The notes under the pieces were generated by a model that was not told the origin of the DNA, did not search any database, and saw only the letters and a list, made by a program, of their open reading frames with translations. 64,000 bases of DNA from Tetragonia tetragonoides (Eukaryota; Streptophyta; Magnoliopsida; Caryophyllales; Aizoaceae). Positions 32,510-45,488 of this stretch are shown here, piece by piece. Each line of letters starts with the position of its first letter. Within the stretch, counting starts at the first letter, position 1. The DNA is taken from positions 9,739,001 to 9,803,000 of the forward strand of contig CM076151.1 of the NCBI GenBank assembly GCA_038025085.1, written 5' to 3'. The position numbers were made by a program, and so were the translations under genes.

Positions 32510-33018
32510 CACTTGACTCACAGGGATATGATTAAAACCTGATTCTATGCGGTTGTCTAAGATGCTGTTGTTAGAGTTGCCAAACAGGTGGATCGGGTTA
32601 TTTTAGACACAAAATCATTACGGGTTCACGTTGTTCCGATTACATGAGTATGCAGATGGGGTTGGGTCAAGTAAACCTTACTAAACCGAATTGAACACCA
32701 ATAAAATACAATACAAATATATATTTTTAAATCGAACACCAATTAATTAAATCGAACATTATCAAATTGATATGAGATTTCTTAAAGTAAATCAAATTAA
32801 AGATCACTCAAGTGACACGAGATCACGCTTCAACTGAACTGCGTAAAGACGGGTTTCCGAATAAGCTACGGATAAACATGTGACATCGTCCCATCAAATA
32901 TGCGAAATATATTTGTAGACATCAACCTCTGTCCATACAAAATATGTCCCTTCTTCAACATCTGAAAATGTTTCTAGTTTTTCTCCCCTCTCCCATTTCA
33001 TCCACATAACATAAAACC

Positions 33019-33049
<31 letters not shown>

Positions 33050-33052
33050 ATT
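32510..33052 (+). promoter_or_regulatory. Upstream region and CT-rich leader of EXECUTER1
   Basis: No coding sequence was seen. The last 35 bases before the start codon form a CT-rich tract (about 33019-33049), typical of the 5' UTR of plant chloroplast-protein genes. No TATA box was assigned. Confidence 0.45.
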
Positions 33053-36000
33053 ATGGCGTTACCAATAACCCCTCCAAGAACACCCTTCTCAGTTTTCTCG
33101 GACCCAAACCCAAATCTAAACCTAAACCTCCATGGAACCTTCTGTTTCAAATCATCACCATTTCTTCAAAATCCCCACTCTCTCTCTCACTCGTTCTCAA
33201 AATCAATCTGTTACTGCCACAATAAGGATAATAATTCCTCTGATTCTCCATCGTCATCTTCATCATCATCGTCGTCTAATGAAGGTAATTGGGGATTTGG
33301 GTTGCAGGAATTTCTCACTAGCGCTGCTCAGAAACTCGAAGATTTTCTTAATTCAAGGTTGAATTTGGGAAATGATGCGTCGAAAAGTGAATTTGAGGTG
33401 AGAGAAAATGATTTGGTGAATGAGAAGGAGGTTGAGGATTGGGATTGGGAACGATGGCAACGGCATTTTAAGGAGGTTGAGGATCAAGAGCGGTTGATTT
33501 CAGTTCTCAAGGTATCATTTTATAATTTGATTGTTTATTTTCAGCTCTATTGTGATTTTGCATGTTACTTATTTTAGTTTGTTGAATTCAATTTGGTTTA
33601 GTTGCTGTTTTAATGGATACGTGATTGCGCTATTTTAGTTGAAAGGAGGATTTGTTTAGGTTGAAATATGTGGAGATAGGAGTCCTAGCTGATGCAAATT
33701 GCAACGTAGGGACAAAAATGGTACCTTGTAGTAAAAAATTGTCAATTTACGTTTTGGGGTGAAAATTGTATGATTTTAGGTTTTGGATGTTACTAGTGGC
33801 TTATTTTAGTTTGTTGAATTCATTTAGGTGTAGTCGTGGTTCTAATGCATAAGCGATTGAGCTATTTAGGTGAAAGCAGATTTGCTTGGGTTGAGTGTCG
33901 AGAGAGGAGCTTGGTTGATACAAAATGCAACATAGGAACAAAATAATGGTACTCATAAGTTGCAAAATTGCAAAAAGGATGTCACTTTAGGTTTTGGGGT
34001 GAAAATTACTGAAATGCATAAAATTGTAAGTATTCATATGTTGTGGACTTGTGGTAGGTGAATAGTGATTGGCTGACTAACTGGGGAAGGAGTTGATTGT
34101 GGCATATACACATATATGGCTATTTTAGGGGAAGTGATATTCTCTGTAACAGACCTACACCAGAAGGTCCAGAATAGTGCTACTGGCTTTGTCTTTACTT
34201 CGTAAGGGTGTTTCACTATTTCTACAGTTCATACTGGAAAGAATGTCACTTAATACCTAAAATGATTAAAGTATACGTCTCCTTATGCTATCCTTGAGGG
34301 TTGCCCCAACTTACCAATCCTCTATTGGCCAGCCGTACCCTTGCCACAAATTGAGTGTATAGTTTAAATTTATGCATTTTAGTAGTATTAAATTTCACCT
34401 TAAAGCCTAAAGTGACATTGTTTTTGGAATTGTTGTTTTTTATGGTACAACGAATTATTTTGTAGTACCTTTAGTAGTCTAGCATGTTCATTGTACCTGA
34501 ATTGGACGTATATTAGGTTTCCATGGTGCTCAAATCATTTCTTGCATGTCTCGGTTCTCCCTCACAATCTGCACCTTTCCCTATTGCCAATCTTCTTTGA
34601 GAGGCCAAGGTTCCATTGAAGGTGCGAACTTTTGTGAGGATGCTTGCATTGGGGAGAATTGTTAAAACTGACAGGGATACCTGACTCTTTCTCCTGATAT
34701 ATTTATGTCCGTTGTGTAAGTAGCGAGTTCTGTTCGCATGTCTTCCTTCACTTTGACTTTGCGCGATTTCTCTGGTGCAAGCTTTTTGTGATCGTGGGTT
34801 GTTGTCTTGGAGCTGTTGCAGATTCAATTTATGGGCTTTAGGAGAGATAAGGAGAAGAAGATACTTTGGCGTAATGTTCCTTTTGTGATTCTGCGGTGTA
34901 TTTGGTTGGAGCGGAATGCGCGAGATTTTCTAGGTGCGATGTCCCTTTTATTTTTGTTTTGGATAGGGTGACCAGTTTCTCTTCTTTGTGGGCTAAAAAG
35001 GAAGGAGCTTTTAGGAATCACCTTATTTCTGATGTCCAATGTAAGTGGGCTAATTTGTAAGTGAAACTCTATTTGAGGACATCTTGTGCTCCCCTTTTTT
35101 ATAGTACACTTTCATCAAAATAAAATCTAGAAAAATGAGCACCTCTAATATGCTTCTCAAACTTGTAGGTCTATTCGAAGTGGTAATCATCCATTAACAT
35201 AGCCCCCTCTGTTTAGAAGGTTATTCTTAAGTGACAGACAATATTAACCCCGTGTATTCTATAACACTATGCTTAAGCCAATCAGTGAAGCAGCACAAAT
35301 AAGCTCTCCTCACCTCATCTTGTTTACTGAATAGATAATCTACGAGACCTTTTCTTTTCCATCATTTGGAAGAGAATCAGCATTGTATGTATGAACTACT
35401 CGCTTCCGTTCCGGTTTGAGGTGTATTCAGTGATAATGAGAAAGGAGACTCATTCTCACTTTGAGTTGTATTCAGTGATGGGAGAAGAAAACACTCACTT
35501 TCTTTATTTGGAGATTTACTTGGAAAGAGAAGGAACTAGGTTTTTTGGACTTCCTACAATTTTGGTGAAAAGATAGTATATTTTCGACAACCTTCTTTTC
35601 TGTTTGGCTATCCATCATCTTCTAGTCGAATTGATTATTTATGTTGTGAAATTTGCAACCACAAGTTACTATTGAACCACCATCCCACGACAATAACCAC
35701 ACCGCAACAAGTGAACTTTGTTTGTGGAGGCGAACTTTCATGTACGAGCTTCAGAACTATTGCCATTCCACTAATTGTTTGATAGCATGGTTGCATGCAT
35801 AAAAGTACATTATAACTTCTGTTTGTCTTGACAGTCCCAACTTAATCATGCTATTGATAAAGAGGATTTTGAAGATGCAGCAAGGCTCAAAGTAGCTATC
35901 GCAGCTGCAGCGACAAAAGATGCTGTTGGCAGTGTGATGTCGTATTTAAAGGTTCTAGTCCTTGTGCCGTGGCTTTTACTTGGAACGTGCTTTCCCTGGC

Positions 36001-39000
36001 TAACTGCTAATATTTTCCTAATTGCTTGATTGCAGAATGCCGTTGAAGAGGAGCGCTACCAGGATGCTGTCTTTGTGCGAGACAATGCTGGGGCTGGACT
36101 AGTAAGTATCAGGAAATCCATAATCTTCAGGCATGAGAAACATGTTTGCATGATTATTTCCCTTTGATACATGACTGACATCCGCTTGGTGTCTTGTTAA
36201 TGATAATAGTTCTTGTTTATAGAAAAATGAAAAGAAATCAAGGTTGATGTCAATTTCATGAACTAATATCTTAGTTGACTTCTTTCAGTCCCTCACATTA
36301 TATTGGAACTTCTTCAAGATTTTATTAGATTAAGGTTTCTCTGTAACCCTCTGCTGTCTGCGTTCTGATTGTATAGTAAAAGAAAACGATTCTGGCTTTT
36401 CATATTTTTGTCGTAGAAAAGTTCTCTGTTACTTTCTCTTTGTATGTTGAATCAATTGATATTAACAGATTGCTCTGGTGATTCCTTACCAACCCTGAGG
36501 GGGTAGCTCAGCTGGTAAGACCTCTGAGATCGATTCCAAAGATCTCAGGTCCTTGTCCCCTCAGGGCCACTGGAGGTTTTCCTGGTAGTTAACTTTAGTG
36601 TCTATCAGATTAGTCAAGCAAAGCTTAGATATCCATGTAATCTAAAAATACAGTGGTGAATCCTTTCAGTCTCCCTCTCTTTCTCTTAATCCAAAAGAGT
36701 TATGTCGGCTAGTCAATATAGGATGCTGTGGTAATTGCATGTGTTCTAATTGGAGAATTAGTTTATCCGCTTAGATAAAAATGGAGAACCAGTTGTCGTT
36801 ATCTGTACAAATGCAGAGCATGATAGAACCAACTTATAACCTTTTGTTGTCTTTCAGCTTGGTTGGTGGGCAGGTGTTTCTGATGATAAGAATGATCCTT
36901 ATGGTTGTATAATCCGTATTAGTGCAGAGCATGGTAGATACGTAGCAAGGAGCTACAGTCCAAGGTATAATTGTTTTCTTACTTTTTCATTTCATTCTTT
37001 TGCTTTTAGCATTTCCAAGGAAATGAATTATCAATTACACCATAATCTTATGGCTTCTGTTGTGTGCTTTTGGGGAAAGAAAGTATTGTTTTGAGAACTG
37101 CAATGATGAAGTGATTTTAGGATGTTGATGGTTTGGGGGAGAGGTTACAGAGGTGAGTGGCTTAGAAGTTGATAATAGGTATTTACTGCTATTGTAGCTG
37201 GAGAAGGTTTTTCTTTTTAGATAGATAGTTTTTGTGATTGATTTTGGTGATCGTTTACTACGGCTATGTTTGACACGCAACTTTAGGGAGCTTTTGGGGG
37301 AGCTTCAACTTTTGGGAGAAAAAAAAGCTCCCCAAAGCTTTGTTTGGATAAACAAGCTTTTATGGGGAGCTTTAACTTTTATTGGTGGCCGAAAGCTGAT
37401 TTTGTGAAAGCTACTCTTCAACCAAAAGCCGAGCTAGTCACAACTCACAGCTACATCTGGTTTTGCCAAACATAGCCTAAAGCTCGTATAAACACTAATC
37501 ATCTCCCCAGCATATAATTCCTTCTTTTGAGATGAAAGATGAGGAGAATAATATTTTGTCTCATAATGGTGATCAGTCCATTTCAATCTAGTATCCCTTC
37601 CATAAAGACTTGTGATTTCTGCACTTACATAGAATAGCTGCCAGGATAACTGACCACCCCCTTTTCCTAAGTTCAATAACTTTGAGCAACTTCTTTAAGA
37701 CGTTACATTTGCATTGAATTATACTTGTATCTGTGTATATCTTGTTTTTATCCATTCTTGCTGTCAACAAAGGGGCTGGGGGATTGGAATTTGCATTGCG
37801 CTCTTATGTGTCTAACTGTTGGTTAGGTGAAGGACGGGAAGAGTATGCTGTTTGTCACAAATGTTCTGGGTTTAACTGCTCTTTATTTCAGGCAACTTGC
37901 AACATCAGGGACTGGTGTTCCCTTGTTTGAGATTTTTTTAACTTTGAACAAGGAAGACGAATACAGACAACAGGTGAGTTATTTTCTTTTTACATTGATT
38001 TCTATACTATATTTTCTCTGAAACTCTTATTTTCGGACTTTATATATGAACATTTTACATCAAATTCCTGCTTTAATGTTGACTAGGAATACAAATCTGA
38101 GATGTCATTTCAAATTTTGACATGATCTGTTTTCCCTCTGTTTTTTTTATTAAAAAGAATTGGGAAGTTTGTTTTCCATGAATAATTGATGTAATAAGTG
38201 ATTGAGATGGTTCTGCATTTTGGGGTTGGGAAGATTTGCTACTTGTATATGTATAAACATAGTCCTCTGCACCCTTTCCTGATCAATTTTGTGTTTTTAG
38301 TTAATTAGTCCACAATAACAAACATTGTTTTGACAACTTCTGTCAATTCAGGCTGTATATTTGAAGCGAAAGGCAGTTTCTGAAACTGGCCCTTCAATAT
38401 TTCCAAAGTCCTCAGCTGCCTCTAGCAGTATGAAGAAGATGAACCCCAGTGGGGGAAACACTGATATTTTTGCCCCTGCAATAGAAGATATTCAAGATGA
38501 TGAAGATCAAGATGATCCCGAGATTCCTGATGGATTCTTTCAGAATATATTACAAGATATGATTCCTGGTGTAAGAGTCAAGGTCTTGAAAGTAACAGCA
38601 TCAGGGAAGGTTGATCGTGATCTTATATCCAAGGTGGTTGAGCAAATAGCGGAGGAAGAAGATGACGAAAGTGATATTGAGGCTGAGCTAGACAGTATAG
38701 ATTCTGAAGATAGAGAAGATGGTATCCCTAGTGAAAGTGATGAAGAAAAGGATGACGGTGAAATTGATGCTGGTAGTGGGAATATCGGAAGGGAAGAGCA
38801 AAGTGAAGTTGCTGTTAAAGTAGTAGTTAGTGGTCTTGTAGAGAAGCTCTCAGGAACTTCATCATCTAGAGATTTAGTCCGTGTTCCCGCCAAACTCAAG
38901 CCAAAGGGACGGAAGTCATTCTCTTTCTGTATACAGGACGATGGAGATCAGCAAGATTCTGTAGGCAAAGGTCAGGTTTCGCCTAAAAGAAAAGCTAAAT

Positions 39001-40709
39001 TGCAAGGTCACAGTGTCGACCATGTCATGTCTGACCTTGTCAAGTTTATCAGTCGAGGAGAAAAAATACCTGTGAAGGTTTACTTCTTTTGCCCGCTGAT
39101 TACCTTTGAGAATGTATTTTGGTGATTTTAGGGTGAACAGTACTTAATATAGGTGATAAATGCTAAAACCGTGCAGGTGCTTAAGGATGTTGGAGATCTA
39201 ATCAGTCTTACCCTTAGCCAGGCTCAAAACCGTCAACCTTTGTCTGGTTCAACAACCTTTAGTCGCATTCATTTACCGGCTTATCCAGATCCTCTAAATG
39301 GTGATTAATTCCATAACAAGTTCTTTTCGCATTTTTTATTGAAACATGATTCTTGCTAAGTTGCTGTCAAGTTATTAATGTATGTATACACTTTGATAAA
39401 AACAGTCTTTGACTTTTCTAAAATGACCAAAATCATGTGAAACATATTGTGAGGACCTTCGTTATGCTGTGTTGATTAGGGCTCTATATTGGTTCACATG
39501 GACCATACTCCTCTGAAGTTATCCAGTTGAAACGCAAATTTGGTCAATGGCAAGAGGATGGGAAAACTGAGAAGCCTTCAGACCTCCATTTCTATGAATA
39601 TGTTGAAGCTGTAAAGCTTACTGGGGATCCTTATGTGCCTGCTGGCCAGGTATTTTTCTTTTCTTTCTTTTTCCCTTTTTTTTTCTTATTATTTTTCCCG
39701 ATTAGGGGTGGATGTGAATCATGACTTTTTTAAGAGGTGTGTAATGTCTGATACTGTAATCTTATGGGGGAATTTCGGATTTAAAAATTGCTATTCAAGG
39801 AATACCGGCATTTTGTTTGCATATTCTCTGCTGGACTATGCCTGGAAATTGTGGTGATGTCATAGGTGAGTAAGCATGTTATTCATGTGCATTCTTGTTA
39901 GGGGCTGCAACTTTTCTGCGGATCAAACTTTAATACCCATAACATTGGGCTTCTGTCTAGGCAACCAAATTGATTCATCGATATTTTATCACATTGTAGA
40001 TAACTGGAAAATAAATCTTGTTTATAGGAAAAGTAAATATGGTCTCCTTGAAAAGGAGAATCGAGTAGCTGAAGTAGAAAATATGGTGATGTGTGTTTTC
40101 CTATTTCTTGAAACCAAGGCACACCCAATTCTGGAGTCCATCTTGCAGAATCTTCCAAGTTGTCAATATTGTGCTTTCATAAATTTTTTTCTGATGAGCA
40201 CACTTCACAACTGCAGGTTGCATTTCGTGCAAAGATTGGCAAAAGATATCAGCTCCCTCACAAAGGAATCATTCCGGATGAATTTGGGGTGGTATGTATT
40301 AAAAAGTAGTGTTTTCTTTCTCTATAGGATTCTGGTTTCCTTGTCCTCTTAACAGGTTTTAGCTGACGAGTTTGTTTGATTTTGAATCTTTGATGATGAA
40401 GGTTGCTCGATATAAAGGACAAGGGAGGCTTGCTGAGCCGGGCTTCCGGAAGCCTAGATGGGTTGATGGCGAACTCGTTATTCTCGATGGGAAGGTCAAT
40501 ACTCTAATCTCTCTTTTTAGAAACTTCTTTCTACGACTCTAGGTTGCAGGGAATCAGAAACTTGTTGCCTCCTACTGACATTGATCTCTTTTTACATACA
40601 TACTGGACTTGTGCAGTATATTAAGGGAGGACCTGTAGTTGGATTTGTCTACTGGGCTCCTGAGTATCAATTCTTGGTGTTCTTCAATCGGTTGCGGGTC
40701 CAAGAATAG
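33053..40709 (+). CDS. EX1: EXECUTER1, chloroplast singlet-oxygen signalling protein
   Basis: Eleven exons: 33053-33511, 35835-35951, 36036-36101, 36858-36964, 37892-37973, 38352-39077, 39177-39300, 39480-39649, 40217-40291, 40402-40494 and 40617-40709. All phases agree, giving 703 residues. A Ser/Pro-rich transit peptide (about 1-55) is followed by a poly-Ser run. Two UVR-like helices follow: [18 protein letters not shown] (near 157-175) and [14 protein letters not shown] (near 194-210). A long acidic middle segment lies in exon 6 ([20 protein letters not shown]). The conserved C-terminal domain (DUF3506/SOS) includes [18 protein letters not shown] and [17 protein letters not shown]. The family senses singlet oxygen at grana margins and triggers retrograde signalling. 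Trp662 sits 42nd from the C-terminus, as does Trp643, reported to be oxidised in Arabidopsis EX1. Confidence 0.96.
34550..35115 (+). mobile_element. Degenerate LINE 3' fragment in EX1 intron 1
   Basis: Broken frames read [20 protein letters not shown] and, further on, [14 protein letters not shown]. This is the usual order at the 3' end of plant LINE reverse transcriptases (zf-RVT start and the IWxERNxRxF tail). Several frameshifts and stops are present. It shares DNA blocks with the remnant at 8870-9300. Confidence 0.7.
36476..36665 (+). mobile_element. Au-like tRNA-derived SINE in EX1 intron 3
   Basis: The body 36488-36653 opens with the tRNA-like ggtagctcagctggtaagac (box A). It continues with a cctcagggccactggagg block and ends with gattagtcaagcaaag and a short A-rich tail, the layout of the plant Au SINE. 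The flanking 12-mers tggtgattcctt and tggtgaatcctt differ by one base and look like the target duplication. The element at 58562-58665 shares the same blocks on the minus strand. Confidence 0.78.
37262..37477. mobile_element. MITE in EX1 intron 4
   Basis: A 216-bp element with terminal inverted repeats ggctatgtttg(a)ca and tgccaaacatagcc. Internal agctccccaaagct-type blocks are self-complementary. A target duplication is not clear, so the superfamily (hAT or PIF/Harbinger-like) is open. A fragment of the same family lies near 23970-24060. Confidence 0.75.
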
Positions 40710-42734
40710 ATACTAGGTGAGATATTCTCTTGTAGTATCTGTTGGTGGTTTTTTCGTTCTGTTTATGGTTTCTTTTGCCTTCTTCCTCGTAGCTCTGGTG
40801 GAAAATAAAACAGAGGTACAAGTACGCTCTTTGTTCAGGCTTTTACTGAGGTGGCAACAAAATACGTAAAGTCATTTAAACATAGTATATGGAATTTACA
40901 TATTCTACATATTGTGCTTCTAGTTGTAGTTGTATTGAGAGTGCTATTTTTTGGCAATCTTTCAACTGTTCTGTTAAGTCAGGTAATTTGATAGCTAAAT
41001 CATTTGTATTTAAAATAGCTAAATCATTCCTCAGTCGGTTGATTCATCAACTGTGGGGCTGCGTGTTCAGCTGCTGGGTAAATAGCTACTCCATTAGTAG
41101 TACGAGTATGATTTTTTCAGTGTGGTTGTTTGTTTTGCAGCTTCAGGGGACTTCTCTTTTTCAAGCAGACGCATTTCCCTGGATTGAGGAGCAGGGAAGA
41201 TTACATTTGTATCGGGCACATGTCCAGTGCTGACATCCCTAACAAATGGACTTGTAAGCAATTTTGCCTGATTGATGTATATCATCTAGTACTTTGAAAT
41301 TCTCTAATTGTTCAGCACCTGTGTTTTTTAGGGAAGTATACCTATCAATGCATGTAAATATTTCTCAGCCATAAACTTCTACAAGTTCTTCTGTAAATGA
41401 TGATTTTTCATTCCATTATAATGATTAGATGTTTGCTCTTGAGTTCCAGTTCCCAGAATGCGAGCATTAAAGATTGTTGTGCATCTTCAAACTTAAAAGT
41501 TATAAATTTGCCATGGCATGTACCGACTGAGAGATGAACCTTAATCAACAAATTATCAAAATTTGCTGGTTAATTACTTGAATGTCATAGCACCTCAGGA
41601 ACATATACTTTATGCAAGACTAGCAGTCCCTTTACTGTGGAAATCTTGGACACCTTAGTCTGGAGTTTCACTTATGATATCCCTTCTCCGCCCCTGGTGT
41701 TCTGTTTTGTCACCAAAATATCAAGATCAAATGAAAGGCACAAGATCAATATTGCTGTCGCATCTGAATCTGGGAACGGGTCCTCAAATTGAGGAGTGAG
41801 GACTGATGTGCTTGGCTTGGGTCCATTTCATTTTTTGACTGGAACTTGCTGGTGGTTCATGTACTAGGTAGTAATTATATACAAAAGTTAGATAGTATAA
41901 TTCTAGTAAAAAAGATTATGGATGCACCTGTTAAATTTATAATTGTTCATTTCCTTTTCCTTTCTCTGGATATCGTTGCCCTTCTCCATGTAATTATTAC
42001 TGGACAGTCTAATTCAGCTAGTGAAGCTGGAATGAAGATGGATTCTCCCAGAAGGAAGTGTATACCATAAAAAAGCAGCATATAAAATGTACATAATGCA
42101 TTGAGGAGGATGGAACAGCAGAAGACTGGTTTTGTGCAAGAAAGGATGAAATGTTCGTATCGGTTATATCACCTTCCTTGAAGTTCTTTCTCAGGTGTGA
42201 GTTTTTCTACTTTTGAGAAAATATATTTGTATTTATTTGTTTTGTATCCAAGGATTGAAAGCAACGTGAGAACACGGACCTATTTATTTCTATGTCAGAA
42301 ATGAGAAAAGCATGTTTCATGTCTATCTCGTTCTCCCTTGAAAACATATTCTGATGAATAAATTCTAGGAACAAGCTTTGTTCCCCATCTATTGCTCTGA
42401 CATTGGTGAATTGTTTGCACTAAGAACCGAGGATTATGATGTCGTGATCTACTGATAAAATGGCTCCAATGGATGCATTGTTTTGTTTATTTGCTTATTG
42501 TAGATTTTGTTGATACTGCTTGATGGTTTTTAGCTGAACGATAAAGACATAAGTCAGCTTCAATTTTGTTTGATCTAGTATACACACAAACTTTTCCCAG
42601 CCTTATGCTGTTATTTGCATCCAGATATGAATGCTTCATTTTTGAAGTGCTTTACACTAGGAGCATATCTGCTGGGTACTTGTTAACCACATACAAAGGA
42701 GTCTCCACAGATATTAGAGCTTGAGAGAGCAAGC
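40710..42734. other. Intergenic between convergent EX1 and NIC1
   Basis: The left part is the EX1 3' UTR. A donor-like aggtgag just after the stop (about 40716) and an acceptor-like ttttgcag at about 41141 suggest a spliced 3' UTR, which is unproven. The rest is AT-rich without coding signal, running into the NIC1 3' UTR. Confidence 0.4.
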
Positions 42735-44503
42735 TTAGGGCTTCTGTGGTTCCGCCACTGATACATTGTTTGCAATCTTTGCCCCTCTCGCTTTAGCCAT
42801 GTAAAGCCCCATATGATGCATCAGCTCCTGCAACCAAAAGAAGACACTTCAGATACTGGAAAATATGTTCTAAAGTCACGTTTTCGGGTCCATGCTATTC
42901 ATTTAGAGATGAATCAAGCTGTTTGAGAGTTGAAGTTCGATTTAAACTTGCTCTCTTAAAATTTCTTGGGTCAATGGGAACTCAGCGGGTTCGTTGAGCT
43001 AGAGCAGCTCGTAAGTTTGCTTGCCTCATACTCTATTGTTGTGAGCTGGTTGCACAAACAGCTTATTGGTGCAACTATGGAGCAGGACTTCATTGACCCT
43101 ATTTTCTTCTGAAAAGCTAGGTAGAACAGAGAGAACACATACCTGGGGATGAGCTAAACCATGTTTGGAGGTTTGTGCGACCTCGACAGGGAAATCAAAT
43201 GTAGCACAGGCATTAGAGACCACCACCACATCCTCTAGGGGAGACAGAAATCCTCGAGTTTTCGCTGATAGTGTCGAGCAGACGAAATCCAGTACACATA
43301 TATCTGTGCAGACTCCAACTACCACCAGCTTCAAATTCAAAAGAGCAAACTATCATAGGTTGTTATGCCATGAAATTTTTATGTTGCTTATCCTTTCTTC
43401 TTTCTCTTTATTTATTTTTTTTTTTTACTTTTTTTGCTTTTCGGGTGTTTTGAGGGTGTTTAGGGAGAGATGCTAGAAGTAACTTACAGATTTGATCTTC
43501 TTGGTTTTCACCCAGTTGACGAATACATTAGTACCGTCCTCTTGTATGGAGCCTATGAACCCATCATAGCAGTCTTTGCGCCTGATTGTCACATTTGATT
43601 CTCCCTCCAACCATCTTAAAGCTGTAGCACAGAAACATATATGGTTTTTTCACATAAAAGCATGAAATTTTTCACAGTTCATCAGCAGGAAGAGCTAAAC
43701 TCTTCACAGTTTCTGCGCGAACATTTACAACTAGCAAATCATTTTTAAGACAAGCTTGGGGTGTGTAACATAGTGGCGCATCTTCTAGTTATTTCTAGTA
43801 ATTGACCTGGATTTAAATCTCATTTCCAACAAAACTGAAAGCTTCCTTACTACTCAAGGGGAAGAACCTAATTTCAGACAAAACGAGTTCCAAGTATCGA
43901 ACAAAATCAGATGAGCCAAAAAAAAAAAAAAAAAGACAAAAAAAAAACTAACCAGGAACTAAATTAGATTCATCTGATCCTGCAAGGCAGTGGGGAGGAT
44001 AAGGGTGTTCTGGTACATCAGGATGATGTGAATCAAGGAAGGCCATGACTGGCCATCCTTTGTCACAGAAGTCCCTTGCTAGTTTCTCTGCTTTATTGAT
44101 CATCCCTGAGATTTGGTGGTTTGGTTCTGATGGTGCCTAACATAAACCCCATGTTTATAAATGAATACATGTTTTACAGATGACAAAATAATTGCATCGA
44201 AACAATTTTCGCAGATGAATGAGTTCGAAACTGAAATCTTAGTACGATACCTAAATATTTTACCAGTTAAGCTAGCTGATATATTTTCGGCAAAACGAAA
44301 TTTAAGCATGGCAGAGAGCAGAGACTAGTGAAGAGGGTGGGGAGATGAGCAAAACATACCAAAGGGCCAGCACCAACAGTACAGAATCCATTTATGATAT
44401 CAACAAGAACTAGGCCACTTGCATCACCTCCATTTAGCTCTATGGATTCTTGCTCAAGTGGAAGCTGGTCCTTGAGCAGATCAACTGCTGCAGATGACAC
44501 CAT
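42735..44503 (-). CDS. NIC1: Nicotinamidase 1 (isochorismatase-like cysteine hydrolase)
   Basis: Five minus-strand exons: 44360-44503, about 43953-44136, 43488-43621, 43143-43328 and 42735-42827, giving about 246 residues, the usual size. The exon 2 donor is placed to within one base. The enzyme converts nicotinamide to nicotinic acid in the plant NAD salvage pathway. The catalytic triad is visible: Asp35 in LVLVDIINGFC, Lys125 in TIRRKDCYDGFIGS, and Cys165 in GVCTDICVLDFV. The metal-binding stretch FLDSHHPDVPEHPYPPHC is intact. The substrate-pocket blocks LSAKTRGFLSPLEDVVV and CATFDFP match plant NIC1. The C-terminus AKARGAKIANNVSV is also typical. There is no targeting signal. Confidence 0.95.
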
Positions 44504-44765
44504 TTTTTCTCTCTCCTCTCTTTCTAGCAGATCAACTATTGCGGGTCAACCAGTAGAGCATGCACATGGATAAATTTCCACAGGAAGATTATTGTGTTAT
44601 ATAATGCATGTTAGTGATAGAGAAGTGTGTTACTACTGATTTGGTATGACTCTTTTGTTTCACTATGTGACTATGCATGTGAGTGCGTAATCTTGTCATT
44701 TTGTGGGTGAGTGTGACAAGGATAAGAATAGTAAGATTTTTGCAGGCGTATGTATATAATAGTTT

Positions 44766-44861
44766 TTATGAGTGCGGCTTCACATGAGGTCACTTTTATA
44801 GCTAAATATGACATCATATTTATTAGAGGTGACCTCACGTCATTGAGGCCGCCTCATACGA
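44766..44861. mobile_element. Small foldback MITE
   Basis: The end tatgagtgcggcttcacatg is inversely matched by tcattgaggccgcctcata, with inner aggtcact/aggtgacct arms. It is about 96 bp, with an AT-rich loop. Confidence 0.7.
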
Positions 44862-45488
44862 ATTTTTGTGGTAGTAGAGCTCATAGGCCATCCGCCATTG
44901 TTTTCTTTTGATGAAGCTCTAAGTCCACAATACGTTGTCGTTTTCTTTTGGTTGCGGTTGCCCATTTTTCTGGTGCGGTGGTAACTGGTAAAGTAAGTAG
45001 TCAAACAAATACGTTGTCGATTGTTGACCCTAGATACGTTGTCGTTCTCGCTTTTCTATTTGGTGTGTCCCTGCTTAATCTTTTAACTACTCCTTCCAAT
45101 TTTACCGTAACTTCTTTTTGGTGGAAAAAAGGAGCATTGCTCATAAAAAGTGAAATTTGTCCATTTGTCACATTTAAACATATGACATATGAGCTACGCA
45201 AATGAAAATTCAAATTGTGATAAATTAAGCAGCGATGGCAATTAAACACAATTTTATTTGTCTATACAACATAATGGGTATTGGGAGATATATGTGCCTG
45301 TTTTCCAATGTTATTGTCTTTTAAATTCTTTTTACTGCAGGATCAAATACTTGAGAGCATAAAAAAAATCCCTAGTCGATTTTTTAAAATGATGAAATAA
45401 ACACCGATAGGTATTACCCAATCTTTTGAATTTTTTTTATGTTAAATCGTCAATAATTCTCGCACACACAACCACATTGTTACAAACA

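Larger units (their letters stand above)
31428..32510 (-). mobile_element. Helitron-like element, diverged copy B
   Basis: The left end (cattgtgatgcacgaccttgtt near 31432) is a decayed version of the copy A terminus. The right part shares, in order, blocks with copy A such as tatgatg.tgattgg, acacgtg.caat.ca and tgatccaatt. It contains a 146-bp tandem repeat and ends in an (AT)n run. Confidence 0.55.

Noticed and set aside
36495..36570. tRNA gene suggested by ggtagctcagctggtaaga
   Set aside because: No cloverleaf closes; the acceptor stem and T arm are absent and the sequence continues as an Au-like SINE with flanking duplications.
39876..40352. 158-codon frame in EX1 intron 8 and exon 9
   Set aside because: It runs from intron into exon 9 in a different frame from EX1; the Cys/Phe/Leu-rich content reflects AT-rich intron sequence.
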